A DNA stretch of 64,000 nt from Chlorops oryzae (taxonomy: Eukaryota > Arthropoda > Insecta > Diptera > Chloropidae). The position numbers were made by a program, and so were the translations under genes. The notes under the pieces are model-generated. The model was not told where the DNA came from and did not search any database. It saw nothing but the letters and a program-made list of their open reading frames with translations. Shown here one piece after another: positions 33,740-44,000 of this stretch. The DNA lies in contig CM035808.1 in the NCBI GenBank assembly GCA_020466095.1, forward strand, positions 78,555,863 through 78,619,862, given 5' to 3'. Every line of letters begins with the position of its first letter. Positions within the stretch are counted from its first letter, which is position 1.

Positions 33740-34785
33740 GGCGACATGACATAAGGCACAAATGACATAAGTCACAAAAAAAAAATGACATAAGGCCCAA
33801 AATATAAAACCCAAAATTTTATGACATAAAGCCCAAAAAAAAAAAATGACATAAGTCCCAAAAAAAAAAATGACACAAGACCCAAAAATTTCATGACGAA
33901 ATTGTGCCTTATGTCATATGACATAAAACCCAATTTTAATTTTTAAAAATTTTTGGGACTTATGTCATATGACATAAGGCCCAAAAAAAAAAAATGACAC
34001 AAGGCCCAAAATATTAAATTCGAGTTTTTGTGTAACTTTGACCGCCGATATTTCGCAAATGCGGTCTTTCCGCAATTTTGCGTCTAAATTTCCTGGTGAC
34101 GCTAATCTTTTCTATATAAATTTAATATGGTCTATCTCGATTGGTACTTGACGACGTCTGTCGGGTATAAAATAGAAAATACTCAAAAACTTTAGAAATT
34201 TTAATGTAGGACACAGACTTAATGTTTTACGCTATTGTGATGAGGGGGCTTCGCCCCCTGCTCGCTCGCTTCGCTCCGCTTCGCACCCCCGCTTTCTGCA
34301 CGCGTTTTTTAAATTCAACTTTTTGTGTAATTTTGACCGCCGATTGACCCATTGATTGACCTTAACAGCTTTTCGTGCATAAAGATCTAGTTTTTCCCCA
34401 ACTTTTGCCCTGACCAAGGGCTTCAACCCCTTTTTTCCGCGTAGTCCGCGTCCCCATCTCCAATCCAGATTAATAAAATCAATGAACCCACACTGCCTCT
34501 TAAAACTAAAATTTCCAAAAATGACATAAGGCCCAAAAATTTGGGTTTTATGTCATATGACATAAGGCACAATTTCATCATTTAATATTTTGGGCCTTGT
34601 GTCATTTTTCTTTTTTGGGCCTTATGGCATAATGAAACAAGACCCAAATATTTTTATGACATAAAACCCAAATTTTTGGGCCTTATGTCATATGCCATAA
34701 AACCCAACTTTGTATGGAATTTTTTTGGGCCTAATGTCATTTTTTTTTTGTGACTTATGTCATTTGTGCCTTATGTCATGTCCCC
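33740..34785. mobile_element. Foldback element with 9-bp target duplication
   Basis: Long inverted arms start GGSGACATGACATAAGGCAC and are built from repeated TGACATAAGGCCCAAAA-like units; a central part of about 480 bp includes GGGGGCTTCGCCCCC. CTTTTGTAT is duplicated at 33731-33739 and 34786-34794. Nine-base duplications and repeat-built arms suggest a MULE-related or FB-like element. There is no transposase ORF. It sits in the non-coding upstream part of the piggyBac element. Confidence 0.82.
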
Positions 34786-34910
34786 CTTTTGTATAGATAT
34801 AAAGGACTTTAGAAACCAATTCCGAAAGAATTTTTATAAAATTCCCAGTCGTTCACTTACGGTCGTCAAAGGGTTAAACTGAAAAAATAGACAGTAAAAA
34901 ATAATGTTTA

Positions 34911-36650
34911 TTGAAAAATAAAAAACAAAGGACTCATTTGAACGACAATGTCGTGGTTCACTTTTACAAAAGTGATATACCAGTTATGAACAGAGAAATT
35001 GGAACTTCAAAAATTTTAGAACCTTCAAAATTAGATGAAAAGACACAGTTAATAACTTATTTTCATTCCCAAAAAGTAGAAACACTAAGTGAAAAAACTG
35101 CTGAAATTGCAAAAAGTAAAAACGAAGATGAGAACCAGTTTTCTGTTTTATTTTTATCTTATGTGTTACATATATTCGCAATTTTAAAGAATAATATATT
35201 TTATTTGAACATTAAAATAAGCAAATGGTTCAAGAGCCAATTTAAAGAACCCTGTAGGAACCTGATTAGAAGTAGCCCCCAAACGATTAATGCGCAGTGT
35301 GCAAGTTCAGTGTCAGACGACGCGTTTATAGTATGTCTTAGTGGACTAGCTATGGACAAGGAGGTAGCTCTGTTAGTGGACACTGGGTCTAGTAAAGATT
35401 TGATTAAGTCAGATGTGTTGAAAAGAGGAACTAATTCAGGAAAAAAGCAGATTTGTAAAAAATATGGATATTGAGAAAAATGTAGAGATTATGCATTCAG
35501 GGCTTGCTCAATCAGAGTCACTTCAACTCGTCGTTCCCAACATCGGTAAGATTTGTATTGCAGAGGCAGTTACGATCAAATCGAGGGAAGCGAAAGTGGC
35601 ACTGATTTGCGAGAAATTAGTGTTCGACAATAAGGAAATTCAGAAAGAAGGAATTAAAGATATGAAGGGACTATCTAGCGGTGGGGATGTTGTGAATAAA
35701 ATGTCTAATGAATTGGAGTATGAGTTCGACGAGGAGGTCGAGAATATTTTTTGTGGTCAAAATAGTAATAAAGAAGTTGAATGCGACAAGGAGTCGAGGA
35801 TAATTTTTGTAGTACAAGAAGAGATGGTACTAATGGTAATAAAGAAGAAGTTGAAGATACTTTGAAAGGAAGCCCACCAGATAGAGATAGAAATCCCCAT
35901 GAGAAGGTATCAGTTGAAAAATTAAACCTTAATAAAATATCTACATTTTTCCAGAAGGAAAATCGCTTCACTGCCACTTGTCAGTTCCACTTAAAGCAAC
36001 CGGGTTTGTACTACAAAGCGAGTCCCGATCCATGATAGGGAAGTAAGAGTAGTAGCAATTTGTGCCAAAAAATTTTCAGAAGAGATAGGAGTAAATAAAA
36101 AGGAAATTACCCGAAATTTGATTTTAAAAAATCGACTAAGATTATTGACGAAAAAATAGTGTTGGAAGATACTTAAATGCAAAATGAAGATATCATAGAT
36201 AAAAAGGGATTTGCGTCTAGCGACAAGGTTGTTTTGAAGCTAAAATTGGATGAATCTAAGTATAAACTCGAGGAAGAGATCGAGAATAATTTTTTTAGGA
36301 TTGGAAAAATTGAAGTTACAGTTACTTAAGAAGAATTCGAATCTTGTTTTAAAGGCAACCAATCAAATAGACTTGAAAATCCTAATGACAAGGTATCAGT
36401 TGAAAAAGGAAGCATTAATGGAGAATCAGAAATTGAAGATTTGAAATTTTATTTAAAAAGTCAAAAAGAAATGCAGAACGCTATAAAAATGTTGTTGTAT
36501 AAATTAAAAGCACTTAATAAGAGATTTCCAACGAAAATTTTTCTCTGGCAAAGGAAATTAAAACTGAAATTCCTGCAAATGAAAATAAACTATCTAATTT
36601 ATTATAAATATCTAGACAAGGTATTCGCTCATAATAATAACGTGCCATAG
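34911..36650 (+). pseudogene. Broken 3' ORF region of element B with a protease motif
   Basis: Pieces in different frames (34911-35474, 35464-35865, then 36040-36650) together resemble the intact 527-codon ORF of element A: LITYFHSQKVETL, a hydrophobic segment (VLFLSYVLHIFAIL), AEAVTIK, and the end LDKVFAHNNNVP. In addition the first piece carries LLVDTGSSKDLI, a good match to a retroviral-type aspartic protease active site. An internal repeat of about 490 bp (KVSVEK at 35903 and 36390) duplicates the acidic middle. Many frameshifts and stops make it inactive. No RT follows. Confidence 0.6.
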
Positions 36651-38530
36651 TTCAGATTGAAAATTCTAAATTGTGTCCCCAAACCGAGATCCAACTGTTT
36701 TTAAATTAAATGAGAAGGTACGGGCAAAAATAGTTTTTTTTTAATATCACTTGATACGATATCTTAAAGAGGAATGAAAATAAAAATAAATATATAGATA
36801 TATATATGAGTATAATAAAAATTTAATTTAAATACATTTCAAAAACTTTTTAACAGTATTTTTCTGCTTCATCAGACATATGTAATGAAGGGAAATTCTT
36901 GTTGCAAATGAAAAATCGATGTTGAACGCATTTCAAAGTTTTATGAACAACGGTTTTCTCCGACACCATGGGTAAACCTCTGCATTTTATGTAGTAAACT
37001 CAATCCAAAAGCTGGCAGTAAGGATTCAGGGCACATAACTTGTATTTATATTATGTTTAAGGGCAAACCAAGAAGTCCAACCTTAAGACCGATAGCGACC
37101 CGGCAAAGTAAGAAAAGCAAAATAAATTGGTAAATATAAACAAGTATATACGGATATTTAGAAAATATTTTGTATACTCGTAAAAATAAAAATAAAAAAT
37201 AAAAAAAAAACAAATCGAAACTACTGTTATTCAAAAACAAGACCTTGAAAACATAAATATTTTTAGACGGTTAGATAGAACCATTTACTTATTGAAACAA
37301 AAGAGACGAAAAAAAATCGTAAAAATTTGAAATTAGAAAAAAAAAATAGATCAAATGACGTCACATAAAAATATATATACAACTTAAAAATATATTTAAA
37401 AAAAGAAACAATTAAAGAAAAAAATTTTACCTACATATATTAAAAAAAAACGAAATTATTTAAACCTAAAATCAGTTTTATAACATTATAAACTTCATTC
37501 AATAAGAAATCGAACCAATTGTAACAACTAAAATACAAAATTAAAGGTTTTTTTTTTTAAATAGACGTGGAAAAGTATAGAAAAAGAAAGTTATATGTTC
37601 ATGCTGAATGAAGGAAACTAAAGACACTGTAAGTGTTATCTGATTCGTGATGAATGATAGAAATTTCAAAAGAAAAAAAAATAAATAAAAGAATGAAGTT
37701 TTGAAATAAAACAAAATTTTTTTTATGTGAGGAAAAGTTTATTAGTTTCAATTTTGAATTAATTTTTAATTTAGTTGTCAAGGGTAGACTTTTAAGACAA
37801 AATGAATAAATAAATTAATAAAACAGAAAAGAACAATTTTAATAACCACATCGCAACAGAATTAATAAATTTCAGTTTTTTTATATAAGACAAAGAAACA
37901 TAATTTTTCTACAATGAATAAAATTGAGAACTTAAATAGTAATAAGAGTTTTTTAAACTAAGCCAAACCAAATAAAAGTTTTTTTAAGAGAAAATATTGA
38001 CTATGTAATTGAAATAAATTGTAAGCGTCGTGGCCACCACTCCAACACATCATCAAGCAATAAGTCTACCACACGATAACATCAAATCTGCCCTGGATTT
38101 AAATGTCTACAAAATGAACACTATCAACAAAAACGTACATCAACACCAAGAAGGGGAGAGTAGGGAGTCAGAATTGCCTCCCGAAACAAAATTTTTAGCC
38201 CAACAACATAAAGCAGCTAAAACTTTCTAACGCTGTTCATCTGTGTTTTCAATATCAATGCCGAATCACTTGCACTAGGAAAGAAAAAAAAAATATAGAT
38301 ATGTACATCAAACAACAACGGCTTGCCGCCAAAGCAACAGCAGCAACATCGTTTCAACACATTATTTCGTCTTGTAATAAACAGCAAAACGAAAAACTTA
38401 GAAGAAATTTTAGACCAACAACAACAGCAGTTGCGGTGAACAACATAACTGACACAATACCAACAGACTATTCCAGCCTTTAGATTCTGAACATCGCTAA
38501 GGTAGCGATTTGCTCCAAAGAAGGGAGGGA
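36651..38530 (+). other. AT-rich 3' region of element B with purine tract
   Basis: About 1.4 kb of A/T-rich DNA with no gene, then a CA-rich stretch (38030-38500) of short spurious frames, then AAAGAAGGGAGGGA (38517-38530), the polypurine tract right before the 3' LTR. Confidence 0.65.
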
Positions 38531-39341
38531 CGTTGTGAGTCACAATCGCCCAAACATTCCCTATCCCAGCTCTTCCTTCATGAATGAATGCATAACTACA
38601 ACCGCTATGCAAAATACCTCAGCCGCGAACACCAAAGCAAGAAGGCAAGTGATTGAAACATGAAACCGACGTTTGGGCGACGACAATATTCAACACAAAT
38701 TAACAAGTGAACGAAAGCTGAGAGGTTTTCGAACGACGATGACGATGGACACAGACGGGCAAATGACATGAGGGAAGGCACGAGCATGCAAATCATAAAG
38801 TGATGCAGCAATTGAAAAAGCTAGGTGCAGAGGATTGTACGTGCTCAAAATGGATCTAGGGCGAGAACGACGACAGCATAAGTATCAATGAGTAGAATTG
38901 TGATAAAACAACAACAACGGGACAACAAAAGCGATGTAAGCACTACTGCATTGAAAGCTTTGCAAGGAGGAATTAGGGAAAATAAACGGATATCACGGAT
39001 CATGGGAAATGCAGGATCAGCACTATTTCCCTATAAAAATGGAGCATCGTCCACTGGACGAGCAGACTAGTTTTGATGTCTCATTTATAACGTGCGTACC
39101 CGTCCAGCGGCTACAGCGACTACAGAGTAAATCATAAAGTGTTATTTTGTGCTAGACAAAGTATTGTTCAATAAAAATAAGGGATAAACTTTAATCCTTT
39201 GCTTATTCATTTTAACAAAAGGATACTATAGGGACTTTTTTACGGTCGACACTGTCTGAGCGCTTGGTACCCTGTATCTAGGAACATAGGTGTGATAGGT
39301 GCTCGACTCCGCCTGAGCGCTTTGCTCCCTGTGTCCTAGCA
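38531..39341 (+). repeat. 3' LTR of element B
   Basis: It starts CGTTGTGAGTCACAATCGC (first base T changed to C) and ends GTGTCCTAGCA, followed by the target duplication GCTC (39342-39345). It aligns with 10850-11582 apart from indels, including an extra block near 38605-38690. Confidence 0.82.
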
Positions 39342-39345
39342 GCTC

Positions 39346-41200
39346 GACAGTGCGAAAATACACTTTTCTTAATACGCAATATATTTTTATTAATATTTTC
39401 ATTATTCTAAAACGTTACGCTTCCGTCGTTATTAAAATAGTATACGCTATCTCTTAATAAAACCTTTTTTCTCTCTTTTTTAAGTAAAAGTTATTATTTT
39501 CTCTATTTTTTTTTCAACTTTTTTATTATTTTTCTCTTCAACTGCATCGTCTAACAAAATGTTTGATAAGTCAAGCTCCCCTAGTGCATATCATTTAATT
39601 TAATCTCTTTGCCTATGCCCAAACTGATAACAGGGAAATAAGTTATAAGACTATTCGACCCACTATGTGGTGAAAATTGATTATGGTACGACTGGTTGTA
39701 ATTCAAATTTTCTGTCCTGTTTTGAATTACGTCTCTTCTTAACGGTGCCCTATTCAGGAGCTCAATTTCTTGCTTGTTATAGTTATCTTGCCTTCGTTTG
39801 CAAAATTTTTTACTTTCGTACGCTTTCGTTTGACATATATTGCAAAATAGATTTCTAAGCCGGCTAAAATATTCAATTTCCAAATGACCTGCTTCTCCGC
39901 ACTAAGTGCATGTTATATTTTATGATAATTCACTTGCTATGTGCTGCTTCTCCTACAAGCAGTGCTGGCGTCATGCCCATACTGCCCGCAAACATGACAG
40001 TATGGTGTATTCTTTTTTAATGGACAATCGTCTCTTGTGTGACCGTCAATGTTGCAATAAGAGCAGCGAATATATTTTTCTGAAACTTGAGTTGACAACT
40101 TATTACCGCATTCATTAAGTTCTTCTGATTCTTCTGCTACTTTTATTGAATCAATTATTAACTATTTTGTTAATAGCTCTAAGCGATTTCTTATAAACGG
40201 ATCTCTTATTCCCAAAATAAATATCTTTATCGCTAAATTCCTATACTCGCTAAGTGCTAATACAGCTTCTAAATTTTTCCGAGTTTGTGATCAATTCTTC
40301 TCATTAAGAAAGAAAGAACTAATCAGTGCTTATAATTTCAAAAGTTTTATTTCGTAAACATTCTTTTCTAATGAAATTTCCTAACTCGTCAATACGACCG
40401 AATTTAATTTGATTAGCTATGATTAAATTTTTTCCTACCAGTCTTTGTTTAATGCAAAGTAAAACACTCTTGACTTCCGCGATACTTAAGGCTTTTTTAA
40501 CAAGTTCTAAGCCTGTAATGAATTTTAAAACTTTTCCGGTCATATCTGTACAAATCTTTTCTATAAAACATGGCATCACATGATTTACCTTATCCATCAC
40601 TTCATCTATTTGAATTTGGTGCCTCATATTGATACAAATTGTTTGTATACTTTGACCTGATTGTAATAGGCTGGGGCTTTTTATGATGCGCTTACTGTAT
40701 TTTTGACTTCGCTGCTTAGATATGTCGTTTCTCCAATTTTTTAAAATTGCCTTAACGCTGTGTGATCTTTTATATACTGTGAAATTTCTTTATTCAAGCT
40801 TCCATGTTTCTCTTAGAATCGCGTCAGAATCATTTTCGAATAATTTTAGTTTTTCTTTAATAATTATTTTTCTTTAAAGCAAAATAACTTTTTTTAGCGC
40901 AATAATTCCTACCAAAAAGGGCTCAAGGTAAAAAATGTACATTAATGCACTCACCAGTTTCATCAATCCGCTTCTTCCAGTATTCTCTCCGTCTTTCTCG
41001 TTAACTCTGCTTCTCTTACTTTTTTTATTTTTTATTTGGAGACTGCTACCGTTGCTTTTTGTTTATTCCTTTAATTTGTGTTTTTTTTTTTTGGGACTGC
41101 AACCTTGGAATTTTATTTATTCACATAGTCTTCTGCTTTGAAAATTTCTACAAGTGTTTTACCATACAATCCTGCCACGAATTGGTTGTTCGGCTTTTGT
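39346..41200 (-). pseudogene. Gypsy C relic: gag with two zinc knuckles
   Basis: On the minus strand, capsid-like sequence (MRHQIQIDEVMDKVNHVMP at 40627; then broken frames matching a gag helix pattern, ALSEYRNLAIKIFILGIRD, near 40240) leads to two knuckles at about 40070-39955: CSYCNIDGHTRDDC and CHVCGQYGHDASTAC. A basic tail continues to 39346, where element B cuts in; the protease part of the same element resumes at 10849. Several stops and frameshifts. The start codon and the 5' LTR, expected between 41200 and about 43600, are not resolved. Confidence 0.7.
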
Positions 41201-41668
41201 TGGTATGACTTTCAAATAAGAAATCTTCTTTCGAAGAAGCGCCCTCAGAGTACGCTTTAAAACGTTACTTGATAATGTTTTCTTCTATAAAAACACCAAA
41301 ATCGTGTGTGCTTGTTCGATCAACGGAGCTTTGAGCTTTGCTAGTGCGGTTCTTATTTCACCGATTCTGACCTAAACCAAAACAGGTTCGTCTCAACTTG
41401 ACTCTTATGCTCAATATTACGTCGCACCAACGATTAGGGACAACTCTTTGAAAATACTTATTTCCGATTCGCATCCAACCGAAAATCGGTCTTATGTTAC
41501 ACCGGATGCACCAATTAATGTTGGGATATGGGGATTAAAAGGAATGACGCCGTGGCACTTGGGTAGGGACGTCATACAATCCTATACTCCTTTTAAATAT
41601 AAGACAAAATTGTTAATTAACAATCCTTTTATTTAAAAAATAGATATCCTTACGTCTACACAGAAATA
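41201..41668 (-). other. Unresolved DNA, possible leader or LTR of Gypsy C
   Basis: No gene is visible. On the minus strand TTGGTGCGACG (about 41434) and TTGGTGCATCC (about 41520) resemble primer-binding sites, so an LTR border may lie near one of them, but no second LTR is available for comparison. Confidence 0.3.
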
Positions 41669-42956
41669 TTAGGTGTAGTAAAAAGAAATCCATTATTTTT
41701 CCAATAGATGGCGTTATTTATCTGCATCTCGCGTTGTATAAGTCCGATCGTGTTCCGCTAGGGGGCATTAGAAAGATGACAGTTCCTACTAAAAAAGCTT
41801 TTTTGACACTTTTTTGATTGATTGATTCAGTTTTGTTTGAGAGCTTGTCAAAGATGGACATCAGCAAAGAGAAAATTCGCTACATTTTACAGTTTTTCTT
41901 CGATAAGGGAGAAAACGCAAGCCAGGCGGCTGAAAATGTGAATAGCGTTTATGGACCTGATACTGTAACAGCCAATCATGCACAATTTTGGTTTCGTCGA
42001 TTCCGTTCCGGTAACTTCGATGTCAAGGATGCACCACGCACTGGAAAGCCAATTGTCGAAAATGTCCATAAAATCATGGAAATTATCGAGTCCGACCGTC
42101 ATGTTAGCACTGTTTCGATTGCAAAAGAGCTAAAGATTGCACAAAAAACCGTTTGGAACCATTTGAATAAGGCTGGATACACAAAGAAGCTCGATGTATG
42201 GGTGCCACACGAGTTAACGCAAAAAAACCTCATAGACCGAATTTCCATCTGCGAATCGCTGCTGAACCTCAACAAAATCGACCTATTTCTGAAGCGGTTG
42301 GTGACTGGTGATGAAAAGTGGGTCACTTACGACAACGTCAAGCGAAAACGGTCGTGGTCGAAACACGGTGAACCGGCGGAAACGGTGGCCAAGCCAGGAT
42401 TGATGGCCAGGAAGGTTTTGCTGTGTGTTTGGTGGGATTGGCAGGGAATTATCTACTATGAGCTGCTCCCATACGGCAAAACTCTTAACTCGGAACTCTA
42501 CTGTCAACAATTGGACCGTCTGAAGGAAGCAATCGCCCATAAGCGGCCAGCTTTGGCCAATAGGAGAGGAATTGTGTTCCATCAGGACAACGCCAGGCCA
42601 CACACATCGATAGTGACTCGCCAGAAGCTCCGGGAGTTTGGTTGGGAGGTTCTTCTGCATCCACCTTATAGTTCGGACCTGGCACCAAGTGATTACCATC
42701 TGTTCCTGTCCATGGCGAACAATTTTGCTGGTGAAACAATCGCTTCTGGAGAGGCTTCTGAAAATCGACTGTCTCAATTTTTTGCTAATAGGAACGAGGG
42801 CTTCTATGATAGAGGCATAATGATATTACCTTTAAAATGGCAACAAGTTATCGAACAAAACGGCGCGTATTTGACCTAAATCGGGTCATTCTAACTATCT
42901 TAAATAAAGCCCTCAATTTAATGCAAAAATAATGGATTTCTTTTTACTACACCTAA
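41669..42956 (+). mobile_element. Mellifera-type mariner, complete
   Basis: Inverted termini start TTAGGTGTAGTAAAAAGAAA and the element is flanked by TA (41667-41668 and 42957-42958). Its length, 1288 bp, is normal for mariner. It differs from the two Himar1-like copies in ends and protein. Its transposase frame is open. Confidence 0.93.
41818..42879 (+). CDS. Mariner transposase, mellifera-type, open frame
   Basis: The frame has 353 codons. The likely start is the internal ATG at 41854 (MDISKEKIRYILQFFFDKG), which matches the usual N-terminus; the upstream ATG adds 12 residues. There is an N-terminal paired helix-turn-helix region (to about residue 115), linker WVPHEL, then the catalytic core: GDEKWVTYDN, HQDNARPHTS and SSDLAPSDYHLF give the D,D34D triad. 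The usual YSPDLAP has Ser in place of Pro. The C-terminus WQQVIEQNGAYLT is complete. It may be functional, but expression is unknown. Confidence 0.92.
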   Translation: MIDSVLFESLSKMDISKEKIRYILQFFFDKGENASQAAENVNSVYGPDTVTANHAQFWFRRFRSGNFDVKDAPRTGKPIVENVHKIMEIIESDRHVSTVSIAKELKIAQKTVWNHLNKAGYTKKLDVWVPHELTQKNLIDRISICESLLNLNKIDLFLKRLVTGDEKWVTYDNVKRKRSWSKHGEPAETVAKPGLMARKVLLCVWWDWQGIIYYELLPYGKTLNSELYCQQLDRLKEAIAHKRPALANRRGIVFHQDNARPHTSIVTRQKLREFGWEVLLHPPYSSDLAPSDYHLFLSMANNFAGETIASGEASENRLSQFFANRNEGFYDRGIMILPLKWQQVIEQNGAYLT

Positions 42957-42958
42957 TA

Positions 42959-43789
42959 TATGTGAATCCTAGCTCTTAGCATTTACTTGAAACTTCCCTT
43001 TTCTAGAACTATTGATCTAAGCATCTTGGCTTCGAGTAAGTACGTACGCTTAGACGGTGCGCAAAACCACATCGATGTGTTGCACTTTCTTCCTGTCGTG
43101 ATTGCTTATCCGCTATGATGTTGCCAAAGAATAATTGACCCAGATATAAGTGCTCAATTACACTTCCGCGTTGCTGGTGTCGTTGCCTTTTATTGTTCTT
43201 TCTTAATGTCTGTCTTTCTGCCGTGTTGATCGTTGCTCGTTGGCCGCCGGGCATGAAACTTGTTTTTGTTATTGTTGTGTATCTAATATCATGCTCGGTC
43301 GATGTGCTGACGCTTGTTGTTCTTGGCATACGTTTAGAAGAGAGTCAAGGCGTGTTTGGCAACACATGTCTATTAAGAAATGTAAATTTTGGTCAACAGA
43401 AAAAAAATCTTTTTTCTGATTTGCCGAAAATGAATATGGCAACCTGACGCGATAGATTTCTATCCGAGCTTCGAATTCATTAATAGGAATCTTAACCAAC
43501 GTCTTACCCACTTCGACCACGTCAGCTTCGTGACATAGGTGAACTAAAATAGTATGTTTTACTTTTTCCAAAGCAAACCGATTTCGGTTTGTTTGCATAC
43601 ATTACTGTATACACGGGTTCATGCCCACCGTGTTAATTGTCATTTACGGTCCCTGAATAAAATCTTAGTGCTTTCAAATTATTAAGAAATTGAATGTGAT
43701 TCTTTCAGTATATGTTAGCACATTGGAAGTTTTTGAAGAATCGTTTAAATTTTAGCATAGTTTTCACAGCCCGATAGTTAGTATCCTTT
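42959..43789. other. No gene recognised
   Basis: Mixed-composition DNA between the mariner and the hairpin. Short frames on both strands show no motif. It may include the remaining LTR of Gypsy C or intron sequence of the YTH gene. Confidence 0.4.
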
Positions 43790-43941
43790 AAGGCTGGGTG
43801 TCGCATACAGCTGAAACTGAAAACTGAAACTGAATTCCATACAACAGCGACTGAAAAAAACTGTGACTGACTTGTTTCAGTCGCTGTTGTATGGAATTCA
43901 GTTTCAGTTTTCAGTTTCAGCTGTATGCGACACACAGCCTT
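43790..43941. repeat. Near-perfect 152-bp hairpin (MITE-like)
   Basis: Arms of about 65 bp start AAGGCTGKGTGTCGCATACA and contain GAAACTGAAAACTGAAACTG. The loop of about 22 bp is around 43853-43874. TTTA on both sides could be a short target duplication. It ends 59 bp before the splice acceptor of the YTH exon. Confidence 0.88.
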
Positions 43942-44000
43942 TAGTGAAAATTTTTTATAAATTTTATTAATTTTTTCTGTATTTTTTTTTTAATTTTCAG

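Larger units (their letters stand above)
20516..34873 (-). mobile_element. piggyBac-type DNA transposon, interrupted
   Basis: The right terminus ends GGTCGTCAAAGGG (34861-34873) followed by TTAA (34874-34877). The left terminus starts CCTTTGACGACC (20516) after TTA, one base short of the expected TTAA. The transposase is on the minus strand in three blocks separated by insertions: a Jockey fragment (21999-23008) and LTR element A (23199-32713). A foldback element (33740-34785) sits in its upstream non-coding part. Extra internal copies of CGACCATTGGGACATA occur near both ends (20880 inverted, 33657 direct), like subterminal repeats. Confidence 0.82.
10850..39341 (+). mobile_element. LTR element B, a 28.5-kb composite with many insertions
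   Basis: Two related LTRs (10850-11582 and 38531-39341) in the same orientation are flanked by the same 4-bp target site, so they belong to one insertion. Subtracting the nested mariner, Jockey element and piggyBac leaves about 6.2 kb of internal sequence: leader (11583-12078 plus 13373-13502), a Gypsy-type gag relic (18565-20200), a protease-motif ORF region (34911-36650), AT-rich DNA, then a purine tract and the 3' LTR. I find no reverse transcriptase or integrase. Confidence 0.78.

Noticed and set aside
38217..38612. 131-codon minus frame with runs of Cys and Phe
   Set aside because: It comes from CAA/AAA-rich DNA at the end of element B and crosses the LTR border.
41201..43600. Exact LTR borders of Gypsy C
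   Set aside because: Primer-site-like motifs exist, but without a second LTR copy any border would be a guess.
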